DNA of 64,000 nt. Origin: Blattamonas nauphoetae. Its lineage: Eukaryota; Preaxostyla; Oxymonadida. The stretch lies in the NCBI GenBank assembly GCA_033064195.1, contig JARBJD010000099.1, positions 166,128 through 230,127 of the forward strand, in the 5' to 3' direction. A program made the position numbers and the translations under genes. Numbering within the stretch: position 1 is the stretch's first letter; every line of letters starts with the position of its first letter. Positions 48,372 through 58,665 of this stretch are shown here, piece after piece. The notes beneath the pieces were generated by a model. The model was not told where the DNA came from. It saw only the letters and a list, made by a program, of their open reading frames with translations, and made no database searches.

Positions 48372-48500
48372 AGTGAAAGTGAAAAAGGAACTCTGAAAAG
48401 GTTTCTTCAATCATCCAAAACACAAGAGGCGTGCAACAAGGATACCCTCTGTCTCCTTCACTGTTCGGATTGTATCTGACAAAGTCAATGAAGAGAATCG
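48372..48500 (+). pseudogene. reverse transcriptase fragment (plus strand)
   Basis: Short inner end of the left arm encoding SIIQNTRGVQQGYPLSPSLF, the RT motif around the GVxQGxPLSP fingers/palm junction, then stopping. It is the mirrored, truncated counterpart of the longer minus-strand fragment. It lacks the catalytic YxDD motif. Confidence 0.75.
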
Positions 48501-48584
48501 ACGAACCGTGCACACGAAGCCATCAGCAACATGGGCAGACAGAGCATAGCGTTTTCCATTCATGAAATTAAATTCAAAATGTGT

Positions 48585-49388
48585 TCAAAAAACGAAATAA
48601 AGAATGACTGAGAACCTTTGTTCATTCTGTGTCACTACATCGATGTCCCATAGCGTTGGGTCTATTGAGCCTTGTGTGCACAGGAGGGCTGTGCTCGCTG
48701 TCCTGACAAAGGATGGCATCCCCAGTCCTCCCTTCTTGATTGGTTGGGTGATGAGGAATAGTTTGTCTGATGGGATTTCGAATATTGCTGCTATATGTGT
48801 GGAGACCATCTCGTCTGCTCACTCCAGTGCGTCATGTGTGATCCTCATTGAACTGAGGAGGTGTATGGGTTTGGTGAACAGCGCTTGTCTGATCAGGTGG
48901 AGGTGTGCTTGATGGCTGAGTTCCTTTGCGAGGGGGAGGATTGACTTGATTCTGCTTATCCTTTCTTCGAAGAAACCGTCTCTCTTCTTTTGGTCTCTCG
49001 TGATTAATGAGCCCAGCAGTTTAAATGATTCCTTCGTCTCCACTTCGCTTCCCAAGATCGTTCTCGTCTCCTTCACGATTCTTCATTTCTCGATTATTAT
49101 CATCTCAGTCTTGCTTGGGTTGATGCAGAGGTTGTGTGCGATGAGGGGAGTGTGTAGAGTTGAAACTGTCTTTTCCAGTTGTCTCTGAGAGTTTGCGATG
49201 ATGACAGTGTCGTCCAGGTAGGCCCACGCTTCTGCTCCTTGTTTCTCCGCCTCTTCCATTGGCTCAGTGAGGTAAAGTCCGAACAGTGAAGGAGACAGAG
49301 GGTATCCTTGTTGCACCCCTCTTGTGTTTTGGATGATTGAAGAAACCTTTTCAGAGTTCCTTTTTCACTTTCACTTTTGTTTTTAGAC
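48585..49388 (-). pseudogene. non-LTR-type reverse transcriptase, broken
   Basis: The minus-strand frame holds RGVQQGYPLSPSLFGLYL, then AWAYLDDTVIIA, the RT catalytic YLDD motif, then INPSKTEMIII and FKLLGSLIT, a thumb region typical of LINE-like (non-LTR) RTs. Two in-frame TGA codons (after ...MIIIEK near 49.08 kb and after ...THDALE near 48.81 kb) interrupt one continuous frame. Both would be Arg CGA before a C-to-T change. The 5' half (endonuclease and RT motifs 1-3) is missing. It sits at the centre of the palindrome. Confidence 0.8.
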
Positions 49389-49454
49389 ATGTCATTAATA
49401 GTGCCGTCAGAAAGGCGCCGAAATTCATTAACCCGCCATGAATCGAGATTTTCA

Positions 49455-49950
49455 CAAAAACTTAGAGATATGGTCCAACTAAGAAAAAATACAATTAGAG
49501 AATTCAATTCCCTGGGGAATCGGAGAAATCCTCAAAATACTGTTTACAGCTAGAATGCACACATTTTTCAGACTTTTTCAGCTCGTATCTCCACAACCAG
49601 ATATCCGTTTTAAACCAAATAAATAGCACATTTATCGTGAATATATCGAAAAAAGACTCACCAACAAAATAAAAATTTTGTCCCAAAAAATGTTTTGTCC
49701 AGAAAAATGGTGTTTTTTACAACTTCCCAAATACCCGACATTTTTTTCTCAAAATTTTATCAAAAAACGCTGTTCACCAAAAAAACGTTTCTGTGGAAAA
49801 TTTCATCCTAATTGGTCCACGGGTTGTGGAGATCTGATTTGGACACATACCAAAAAGGGCCATAAACGAGGTTTTTTGAGGATTTCTCCGATTCACCAAG
49901 ATAGAAAATTATCGAATTTTATTTTTTCTCTTCGTTTGACCAAAATGGTT
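49455..49950. mobile_element. MITE-like element, copy 2 (right arm)
   Basis: Mirror image of the copy at about 47.2-47.7 kb, bounded by TGGTCCAACTAAG on the left and CTTCGTTTGACCAAAA on the right. Ends approximate. Confidence 0.6.
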
Positions 49951-50348
49951 TGTTTCAACCCCAGATTCTGGGTCGCTGACAGAATCTGGTTAATGACATA
50001 TCTATTATATCCCACACTTTCACTGCCACCAAGTTGTAATCCACCTTCTTCCGAACTTTTCATACAGACTCCTTCACATCCCAACTGTTGTTAACTTCTT
50101 CTTTCCTGGCCATGGAAAGAATATATGCGATGAACATTTCGGAGAAATGTCCAGATTGATGAATAATAGAAGACCCGAGAAGAAAATTCTATCTCGAAAT
50201 GTTTACGATTTTAGCTCTAGAGCATTCTCTGATTCATCGTCAAACCGCAACAAACGACGACATACATATCGGTGGATCAAGTTTGTGTTTGCTCTTTTTC
50301 GTATTGTTAGAATGACAGACTTTCAGACAGAATTGGCGACTTATAGTG

Positions 50349-50929
50349 GCGTCACCAATTAGTTCCCTGTCAACCATTGGTGCTTTTTTCTCGAAAAAGA
50401 GCTTTTGGTCAAACTAAGAAAAAAATAAATTTTTTGAATTTTTTGCCCACGCGATCCCGAAAAAACCTCAAAATATTTCTTTTCAACCACTTTTTTCATG
50501 TGTTCTCGTCATTGCTTCACAACCTGTGAATTGATTTTGATGAAATTTTCCACAGAAACGTTTTTTGGTGAAACGAACATTTTGAAAAAAATTGGGAAAA
50601 AAATATGGGTATCTGGGAAGATGTGAAAAAAGGCTGTTTTTCGCTGAGAAAAATTTCATGGGAAAAAATTTTGTTTTTTTGAGTGTCTTTTATCGATATG
50701 TTTACGAAAATAATGCTTTGTCTTCGGTCTCAAACGGATGTCTGGTTATGGAAAAACGAACGTCAAAAGTGTGGAAAATGTGTGGAGTTTCGCTATAAAA
50801 CGTATTTTAAGCTTTTCTCGGGATCGCGTGGGAAAACAATTCTAAAATTTTATTTTTTTCTTAGTTTGACCAAAAGTGATTATTCCAGAAAAAAGCACTA
50901 ATTGTTGACATGGAACTAATTGGTGACGC
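50349..50929. mobile_element. MITE-like element, copy 1 (right arm)
   Basis: Mirror image of 46233..46813 with the same 581-bp length, same terminal GCGTCACCAATTAGTTCC inverted repeat and no coding capacity. Confidence 0.8.
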
Positions 50930-51935
50930 TACCATTAACTTTTACGATTAGAACAATTTAATATTCACTACGATTCGAAGTTGATGATTCCGAGATAACT
51001 TCGGCATCGACCTTATCAACAACAGAGCGAAATAAATGGGGGACAGAAGTCAAGTCCAACTTTAAAAAAGTGGATGGAAAGACAAAACGTTCTTCCGCAC
51101 TGATTTGTTTACCAAAAGTAAGCTCGGAAAAGAGGCAGATACAGCAGGAGCTGCACTACAAGACCGATATCAAGCGGTGAAACCATTGAAAGCTTTTTTT
51201 CACGAAAGTTAAAAAACAGTGGATGGATCAATTTTTGTTTTTTCTTCTTGGGTAGGAGGAATATTCTAATTTCACTCTCGGTGTATTATTATTGCTCAAT
51301 AGTTCCAGTGAAGTGGGTGATACAATCAGAGACAGTTGCACCCATCGTTGCTCATATTTTAGAAATTGCAGTTTGCGTTTGGTCGTTCACAACTTGATTA
51401 AGAGATGACGAACTTTGCCAATCTCGAGTTTCGACGGAGGTCAAGTGAATCTAACATTTTTCGAGAGAATGAAGCATATTTTAATTTTATTATTGGTCTT
51501 GAGTAGAATCATTTTCCGGGTTAGAAAAATGAGAAAATCGGGAGAAAAGTGGACCAAGAACAAAGTTGTGGTTTGATCTAAATTCGATCTAATTCGCTGC
51601 TGCCTACGAACATTCCACCAGTGTTTTTTTTGGGATTAGTTGACAAATATTCATTTTTTTGACTTTTTTGGTGCTCTGGAGTTCACTCGGGACATCTTCT
51701 CGAATCCACGGCTTCGCCTGACTGAATCGCGGTGTTTTGATTGCGACACATTCCCTGTATTTCTCGTTGATCCTTTAGCTTGCAGGATCAAACTTATACG
51801 GGTATAGTCAAGATGCTGACCTCGAAATTGATATCTGTCTTCTTGCGGATGAGACGACTATACCCTCAGAGACTCCTTCGACCATGAGGAGCTCTCCCCC
51901 ATGAACGCTTGCTCAGTCAATTTTGAGTCGCCTTT

Positions 51936-52592
51936 TCTGTTGCATTATTTGTCTGCGTCTTGTCAGACGATATGGTTCTCTTTTCTCTTCTTTCGTCCGA
52001 ATCGACCATCAATTTGTTGGAGTCTGGTGGATTCGGGATATTACTGCGAATATTCTGAGAAATTGATGACGGATAACTGCTCAGTTGGTTTGGAAATGTG
52101 GATGATTCTTCATTGGTGGTTTCTGTGTGTTTTATGTTCCTTTCTTGTACTCTCTTGCTCATGAATCGACCATCTTGACGAAATAGATGGAAAAAATGAG
52201 ACATATTGTCTGATGAGTGGAGTGGGGAGAGAGAATAGGCGAAGTTTGTGATAAGGTGGATAGACGGATGGGGTGAAGAATAGAGATTCAAAAGATGTAA
52301 TCACTACAGATGCCTATGTCTCACGCTGATGAGCAGGTTGAAAAGTCAGAGCACGGCCATAGTGGGTGTCTGGCGTGCGATCATGATGATCAACAGTTTT
52401 CTCGGTGGGATCGTGCTCCGAGGGCTCCATCTGGTGGGAAAAGATTAGTTAGAGCGCGGGGAGTGCAAAAAGGGGTGCAAAAAGGCAAAAAACGTCCAAG
52501 CCGGGAATGTCTGTCATCTGAAGTGTTCTGAGGCTTGCGAAATGGGTAAAAACAAAATCAAATGAAGAGGTTGTTGAGTTTTTCTGTTTGTT
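51936..52592. other. intergenic stretch, no gene seen
   Basis: Only short open frames occur on either strand, none with recognisable features. A small direct repeat (GGGGTGCAAAAAG twice, near 52.46-52.49 kb) is the only structure noticed. Confidence 0.4.
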
Positions 52593-53951
52593 TTATTCTT
52601 CTGCTTCCGTTGTTCGCTCTAGATTATTCTTTTCGCTCTCCTTCTTTCCCTCTCCTCTTTTGTCTCTCTGCTCGCTGTTGTTCCGGTCTTCTTTGGGTTC
52701 CTGAGTGAGAAGAGATGAGAGGAAAGTGGTGTTGGATGAGTTTGAGAATTGAAAATGAGGATTATGGAGTGAAGTGAGTGGTGGTTGCGGCTGTCTTTCG
52801 GATGGACCGGTTGGGATCTTACTTGTTGGCCTTTTTTCTTCTTGTACTTCTTTCTTCGTTCTCTCTGCAGCTCTGTCTGCCTTCTCCTTCGCGTCAGGGC
52901 CGATGTCTGCTTCCTTCTTCTCTTCCTCTTCGTCCCTTTTCTTCCATTCTTCTCGCTTCTTCTGAGTTCTGTCTTCTCTCGGATCCTCTTCTCCTGTTTG
53001 TCTCTTCTCGCTCCTCTCCTTCTCACTTCCTTGAGTACAAGTTGGGTTTGTGTGTCTCAAAGGTGAGTGATTGTGGAGTTGGAGGAGTGAAGACGGTGTA
53101 GGAAGGATGGGGAGGTTGTTGGATGGGGAGGGAGTGTAATGTTGTGTTGAACGTAAAGGTTGGGTCGAACTGAATGATGGGTAAGCGTTGGTGAGAACTA
53201 AATGTTGTGGAATGGTGGGGGTGGTGTTGGTGAGGTGAAGGGTGGATGTTCTGGGGATCGACCCAGGATCGATCTGCAGCATCAGATTGAGTGCTTCGTT
53301 CTCCAAGGTTGTCATGCTTCTTTCCTGTTTCCTCTCTTCCTCTTTCTTTCTCAGTCTCTCCACTGTTCTTACATATTGTGCTTCCATGTGACTTCGGGTC
53401 ATTTCGGTAATGATGGTGTATTTGGTGAGGAAGGCTGGGATCGGGTTGGTCACGTGCTGTTCTTTCGCGAGCACACGGATAAAGTCGAAGAAGGACTCTG
53501 CGTTTGGTCCCAGGATGCCATTGTCGCTCATTCCAATCACAATGATTGTCTTCTCTTGGTTTGTTCTCTCATACTTCCTCTTCTTCTTCCTTTCTCCTTC
53601 TTCTACTCTCCCTCTTGTGTTCTCTAGTCTGCCTGATGTTCTGCTCGTGAAGTCTTGACAAACCACCAAATCCAGGCCAAACTCTACCACTCTCCCTTTG
53701 TCTTCGTTGTGTGCGAGCAACTTGATGAAAGAATGAGAAAGGTGTGAAGTGGTGAGTGAGATGGAGATGTCTGCGATTGTCTCAGGTATGTTCTCTTCCT
53801 TCTCATCGTCTCTCCCCATTTTCTGCTCTGTTCTTGCATTCAAGGAGGGGATCTCCTTGAGTGTTTGGGTCAAAAGATGTTTGATTGCGGAATGTCGTGC
53901 GGTTCGGGTCGCTCCGTTGATGGAGCAGCATCCCGCGTGATCCTTCCTCAT
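52593..53951 (-). CDS. unknown charged protein, 452 residues
   Basis: A single open frame starts at the ATG at 53951. The N-terminal third looks folded and helical (SAIKHLLTQTLKEI, ADISISLTTSHLSHSFIKLL, VVEFGLDLVVC, ESFFDFIRVLAKE). The remainder is low complexity: Thr/Pro/Ser-rich, then strongly Glu/Lys/Arg-rich (EEWKKRDEEEEKKEAD). The folded part resembles HEAT/ARM-type helices but no family is recognised. It stands alone between repeat blocks, without evident introns, and may be lineage-specific. Confidence 0.5.
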   Translation of the reverse strand: MRKDHAGCCSINGATRTARHSAIKHLLTQTLKEIPSLNARTEQKMGRDDEKEENIPETIADISISLTTSHLSHSFIKLLAHNEDKGRVVEFGLDLVVCQDFTSRTSGRLENTRGRVEEGERKKKRKYERTNQEKTIIVIGMSDNGILGPNAESFFDFIRVLAKEQHVTNPIPAFLTKYTIITEMTRSHMEAQYVRTVERLRKKEEERKQERSMTTLENEALNLMLQIDPGSIPRTSTLHLTNTTPTIPQHLVLTNAYPSFSSTQPLRSTQHYTPSPSNNLPILPTPSSLLQLHNHSPLRHTNPTCTQGSEKERSEKRQTGEEDPREDRTQKKREEWKKRDEEEEKKEADIGPDAKEKADRAAERTKKEVQEEKRPTSKIPTGPSERQPQPPLTSLHNPHFQFSNSSNTTFLSSLLTQEPKEDRNNSEQRDKRGEGKKESEKNNLERTTEAEE

Positions 53952-55355
53952 CTCCCCCAGAAGTAGTATAGTAGACGATTTGGGAACCAGATTGAAATAG
54001 TCGTTGAAATCAGAAACGAAAAGTCAATTCCGATTGACCATTTCTAAATCTTGTATTAAAAGGAATTTGGGACATTTCAATGATGCCAATATTTGACCTA
54101 AATTCCAAAAATATGTCCAATATTTCGACCTCATTTTAAGCGTCAATTTTGAAGCAACTTTTTGTCATAATCCAAAAATGTTGTCACTTTTTTCGATGTT
54201 TTTTCACTTTTGAACTCGAACACAGTGAATCCAACTTGAGAACCACTTCGAAAAAAATCGAAAAAAATTCTAAAATGTCGGGGACGATGTGAGTCGTCGA
54301 TCAAAACAATCCTGATGAAAATCGGTTGAGAATTCGTGGAGCTACGTACCGAACAGTGGTCGAAAAAGTGACCAAAAAGTCGATTTTCAGAACTTGCTTA
54401 AAACTGCTGCTATATGGCTCAAACACACCTCAAACACCTTCTAAAATTACAAAATCGATTTCAGAAGGTGAAATTCGCGATAAAAAACACTTTTGGAATT
54501 TTTGGTTAGATCAAGGCCGGATCGGGATTTTTCTTGATCAACCCACATTCCATTTTTCGAGTTTCTCCGAATTTTAAAAAAAATGTATGCGCTTTCAGCA
54601 CTTCACTTTTTAGGATCACTTTTGCCTCCTATTTGCGTTTTTACACTTCATTTCGCTCGGAGTCGCCTTTTGGTGACACTTTTCAACCTCACTTTTTCAC
54701 GTCATCTTTCACCACTTTTTTCGTCAGTTTTCGTTTTTTACGTTAGATTTTTCAAAATCTTCACATTTGCGTCCTTCCGACGCTTTTCCTAGGTTCCCGA
54801 TCACCTCACCTTCATAGTCCTCTTTTTTTGAACGCACCTTTTTTGCACCACATTTTCACCAACTTTTCACTCATATCGATTTTTGCCCCGATTTTCTCAC
54901 ATCACATCTTCTTTCTCACCTTTCGAGGAGGGAGTACTGAATTTTCACGACACTTTTGACGACTAGTTTTTTCATAATGTTGGTTTTTCATGTTTCTCAC
55001 ACTCAACTTTTGATCTTGTTTGTTTCATGCACAGCCACTTCAACGCTTTTCACTGCTCATTTCGCTCGTCTGGTTTTCACTTTAATTACTTCGACTTTCC
55101 TCGTCACTTCACCAATCTCACGAGCATTCTTTCGACCGTCTACACCTCACGAGCACATCACAACAACTCATTTTTCGTCGACTTTTTCTCTTAATTAGAC
55201 CAAATGAAGGTGAATGAAGCTAAAATGAAGTGGGCAAGTATGATAGTGAATGGTGAAATGGAAATAGTGAAAATGGTGGGAAAGTATTGAGTTTGATGAA
55301 CATCTTCATCTAAATTTCACAAAACTAGAGTACTAAAATGTAAATGAAGTGAGAA
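53952..55355. other. AT-rich non-coding stretch with strand-composition switch
   Basis: No gene is supported. From about 54.58 to 55.2 kb the plus strand is packed with TTTTCAC / CACTTTT words. From about 55.2 kb onward it is packed with their complements (GTGAAA, AAGTGA), which continue through the hairpin array. The switch point is close to the TTAATTAG at 55.19 kb. Confidence 0.5.
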
Positions 55356-55360
55356 TGAAA

Positions 55361-56790
55361 CGATAAGGTGAAGTGACGTACCAGATCTGCATGATCTTGA
55401 TCCTTTGCGTTCCGTTGGTACACCACTTCACCTTATGAACGGGTTCGTCAAAATTTCACAAACAAAGAGAAAAAAAGAGTGAGTGAAGTGAAAAGTAAAC
55501 GATAAAACAAAATCTCGTACCAGATCTGAACGATCTTTGTTGTTCGCATTTCATTGGTACACCACTTCACTTTATGAACGCGTTCATCAAAAATGTTTCT
55601 AATTAGAGTAAAATCGTGAAGTGAAACAATGTTAGCAACGATAAGGTGAAGTGACGTACCAGATCTCTCCAATCATTGTTTTTCTCACTTCGTTGGTACA
55701 TCACTTCACCTTATGAACGCGTTCAACGAAATTTCAGAAAACAAGAGGAATTAAGAGTGAGTGAAGTGAAAACTAAAAGATAAAACACATTCATGTACCA
55801 GATCTCACCGATCATTTCAGATTGAATCTCGTTGGTACACCACTTTGTTTTATGAAAGATTAGAGCAAAAATGTCAATAAAGAGATCAAAATTGTGAAGT
55901 GAAACAATGTTTGAAGTGATAAAACACATTCATGTACCAGATCTCACAGTTCATTTTTATCTTGACGATCAAACATTTTTAGTTCTGTGTTCCACTTTGT
56001 TTTGATCAAAAAAGAGAATTGAAATCAAATAGTTGTGAAATGAAATGATAAGGTGAAGTGGTGTACCTGATCTGGATGATCACTTCAGATCGCGTTTTGT
56101 TGGTACACCGTTGTGTTTTAGAAAAAATGAAGAGCACAAATCGAAGAGTAGTGAAGTGTAAAAGGTGAAATGAAAGTTGAATGAAAGTAAAACAAAGTGG
56201 TGTACCAACGCATACAATTTTATCGATGAATCACGAAGTTTCTCGAAGAAAGATGAGGATCAAAATTTTGTTCACGTCATTTTAAATTTTAATTTTTGAA
56301 AAAAGTGAGACACAATGAGAAAAAATTGACAATGAAGTGAAAATGAGAGGATAAAGTGAAGTGTTGTACCAGAAAAGAGAATGTCAAAAGTGAAGTGAAA
56401 ATTCTGGTACGTCATTGTGTCTTATAAAGAGATAATACAAAAAAGAGAGCAAACCTGTTTCAAATATTCAGTGAACAGCACTTTCTGGTCATAAGACGCA
56501 ATAGTGTACCTGAGTTTGATGATCACACAGATCGAGTACATGAAGATGTTTTATGAAAAGATGAATAAAAAAGAAGAGAATACCTGTTTGGTAAATCACG
56601 AGAGACATACTCTTAAGCGATAAAACGCATCTGTGTACCTGATCTTCAGGTCCACTTTCGGTTTGATCGGCGTTGGTACATAAATGTGTTTTAGGAAATA
56701 ATGAATTCAAAAATGGAGCAAACCTGTTCAAAACAAGTCGGGAATGAAACCACCGTTCATAAAACAATGTGATGTACCTGAACGAGAGAG
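55361..56790. repeat. array of about eleven ~140-bp hairpin units
   Basis: Unit starts (the ATAAGGTGAAGTG / ATAAAACA-like word before GTACC) lie near 55361, 55498, 55639, 55778, 55918, 56048, 56180, 56349, 56490, 56617 and 56757, spaced 127-169 bp and mostly about 140. Most units are an imperfect inverted repeat: GATAAGGTGAAGTG..GTACCAGATCT, a variable centre of about 25 bp, then TTGGTACACCACTTCACCTTATGAAC. The spacers between the first units alternate between two types, giving a roughly 280-bp higher-order period. No open frame spans the units. Confidence 0.75.
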
Positions 56791-56879
56791 ACAGAAAAAA
56801 GTGAAGGATCGAGAACAAGAATGAAGAGACAAAAAAGAAGAGAGAACAAATGTGAAAGTAGAAAGCAGAACACACCTAA

Positions 56880-57943
56880 ACGAAACAGTAAAGAGACGTC
56901 AGGAACGAGAAGAGATGATCGTGTCCCATTGAAGTACTTTCTCTGATCAAACAAGACTGATCGAACCCATCGATGACAGAATCGAAGTCTCGGAAGATCA
57001 CAAATGATAAACTCACGAATGTAAATTTATTTTTGAATTTTTTAATTTGTATTAAATGAATCCAACTTATACCTGTGTGACAGGGTTTTTTTCGATGTCA
57101 AAATGTCAATATTTATTGTCTATGGGAATTGATCACAACATGATCTTGTCAAGCTCTAGGATTGTGCCCTGGGTAGTTTGAAACATGTTGAAATCTCATT
57201 TTCCTTCGATTTGGAAAGCCATTCCGGTAGAGACTGATGCGGTAGCGCATGATGAAAAATTCAAAACAACACTGTAATGATGATGAAATGTGATTTTAAA
57301 ACTCCTGATTTGGATCAAACAATGTCAAAAAAGACAGAATAAGACCGTGTGTCGAGATATATCCCAAAGAAGATGCCGAAAAGCAGGTTGATGATTGCAT
57401 CGTGTGACAGGCGGATCGAGACTGAAGGGACAAGAGAGATGGTAGGATTGGATCACGACAATCGCTGTGACATCATTGAAGAGTCGAGATCGGTTCACTG
57501 AGTCATGTGAAGCAAAAATCAACGTCGTCATGGTGAGGAGGGGAGATGTGGACTATAAACATAATGAATGATGAAAGAATGTGAAATACAACTGAACAAG
57601 CAGGAATTTGGTTTGAATTTCTCTTTGCTTGCATATATCACTGGTTTTTGGTAAGATAGTGAGACTCGGTGTTCTGTGAAAGAACATGCTGATCAACGGG
57701 AAAATGATGAAGAAAAGTCATCAAAAAGAGCATACAGATCATGAGAATGACGGTTGAATGAACTTTCAGACCAATTAACTTGCAAATTCAAGAATCGAGG
57801 ATGATGTTTTGACAAAGGCACATGTGGAATGGGGATTGAACAAATCTAGGTCTGCTTTTACAAAAGAAGGATGTCGATTCTGTGTGTACTTGTGTAAAAA
57901 AGTAAATTTGTGTCTTATGGTTCTGTTCTTTGCAGGTCGATGA
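56880..57943. other. intergenic stretch between hairpin array and virus-like region
   Basis: No gene is supported. A minus-strand frame of 68 codons at 57325..57531 has no recognisable features. A short perfect hairpin, ATGCGGTAGCGCAT, lies near 57.24 kb. The host/virus junction probably falls in or near this stretch but no terminal repeat was identified. Confidence 0.35.
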
Positions 57944-58665
57944 TTGAATTCAGATGATTGGGATCTGACTTGCGATCGGTGTGAGAGAGATGGCCAATAT
58001 CTGGAAGGCGACCATAATTATGCTGTGAACAGGAAAGAAGCATACAGAATCATTCAAATCTCGTCGGATAGACACGGTAGGTCATCAAAAGATCGATTGT
58101 CGATACCAATAAGAGATTGTGTTAAGTTCCAATTCAGAATGCACTGATGGACAACGGATTATCCAATAAATTCAATGGAAGAGCATATATTGCCTTTTCA
58201 GCAAGTGGATCCGGATCATCCCATGATTCACACATTTCATCCATTGTTTGAGTTAGAAGACAGTAAATTGCACTGCGTGCCACATCAAACTGGATTAAAG
58301 TCATCCCACTGTCGGTTGTATTTCGAATGGATCTGATTATCGTCTTATTCAAGGAAAAGAAAAAAGATCTCGAACCCACAAACAAAAAGTCCAATGTCAT
58401 GGCAGTCAACGCTTTTTCTAAAAAACAGGTCTGTCATGTCAAGTCAGACAGGTATAATCCAACTGAGATGTACAACGAAAGACGTCGAGTATGTTCAGAA
58501 CAAGCATTAATTGAATCAATGAGAGAAGAGAACTGTTCGCTAGTCTCTGGGTATGTCAGAAATAATGTGCCGGTGACGTATGTTCATGAGGGATTGTCAT
58601 TTTTTTATTCCAATGAAAGAGCAAACGAAAATGAGTCGACAAAAATACAATTCACAAATGATTGA
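57944..58665 (+). pseudogene. decayed unknown gene next to the virus-like block
   Basis: The plus strand reads as coding in pieces: NSDDWDLTCDRCERDG...VKFQFRMH, an in-frame TGA at 58144, then WTTDYPINSMEEHILPFQQV...HCRLYFEW, a frame change near 58325, then a frame containing NAFSKKQVCHVKSDRYN...PVTYVHEGLSFFYSNE, which ends at 58665. There is no ATG at the 5' end. The product is not recognised. The 3' end overlaps the S74 gene start in another frame. It is probably a broken viral gene, possibly truncated at its 5' end by the integration or a deletion. Confidence 0.4.

Larger units (their letters stand above)
45240..48490 (+). repeat. left arm of a giant imperfect palindrome
   Basis: This arm is the reverse complement of 49.26-51.93 kb at high identity over about 2.5 kb, apart from one 0.6-kb insertion present only here. 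The outer edge begins near GACTGAGCAAG...GTTCATG and contains a second small hairpin (GGGTATAGTC at about 45298 against GACTATACCC at about 45355). The arm carries two MITE-like elements shared with the other arm (46233..46813 and about 47215..47690) and a 5' scrap of reverse transcriptase at its inner end. Confidence 0.9.
49260..51925 (-). repeat. right arm of the giant palindrome
   Basis: Reverse-complement partner of the left arm. It contains the mirror copies of MITE-like elements 1 and 2, the hairpin at the outer edge (about 51780-51880) and the RT start. It lacks copy 3, so it shows the ancestral empty site between the inner end of copy 2 and the RT. The outermost match fades near CTTGCTCAGTC at 51.91-51.92 kb. 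Confidence 0.9.

Noticed and set aside
47914-49688. Short open frames inside the palindrome arms as genes
   Set aside because: They occur as mirrored pairs within AT-rich MITE bodies and have no recognisable protein features; only the RT fragments are supported.
55361-56790. CRISPR-like array
   Set aside because: The repeats are imperfect hairpins with about 140-bp period, diverged units and no cas genes, in a eukaryotic context; the layout does not match CRISPR.
41390-58146. TGA as a sense codon (reassigned code or selenocysteine)
   Set aside because: Several intact genes end in TGA (SAPS subunit, OB-fold-like gene, MEMO1), and the internal TGAs are confined to the USP remnant, the RT fragment and the decayed gene near the virus block, all with other damage.
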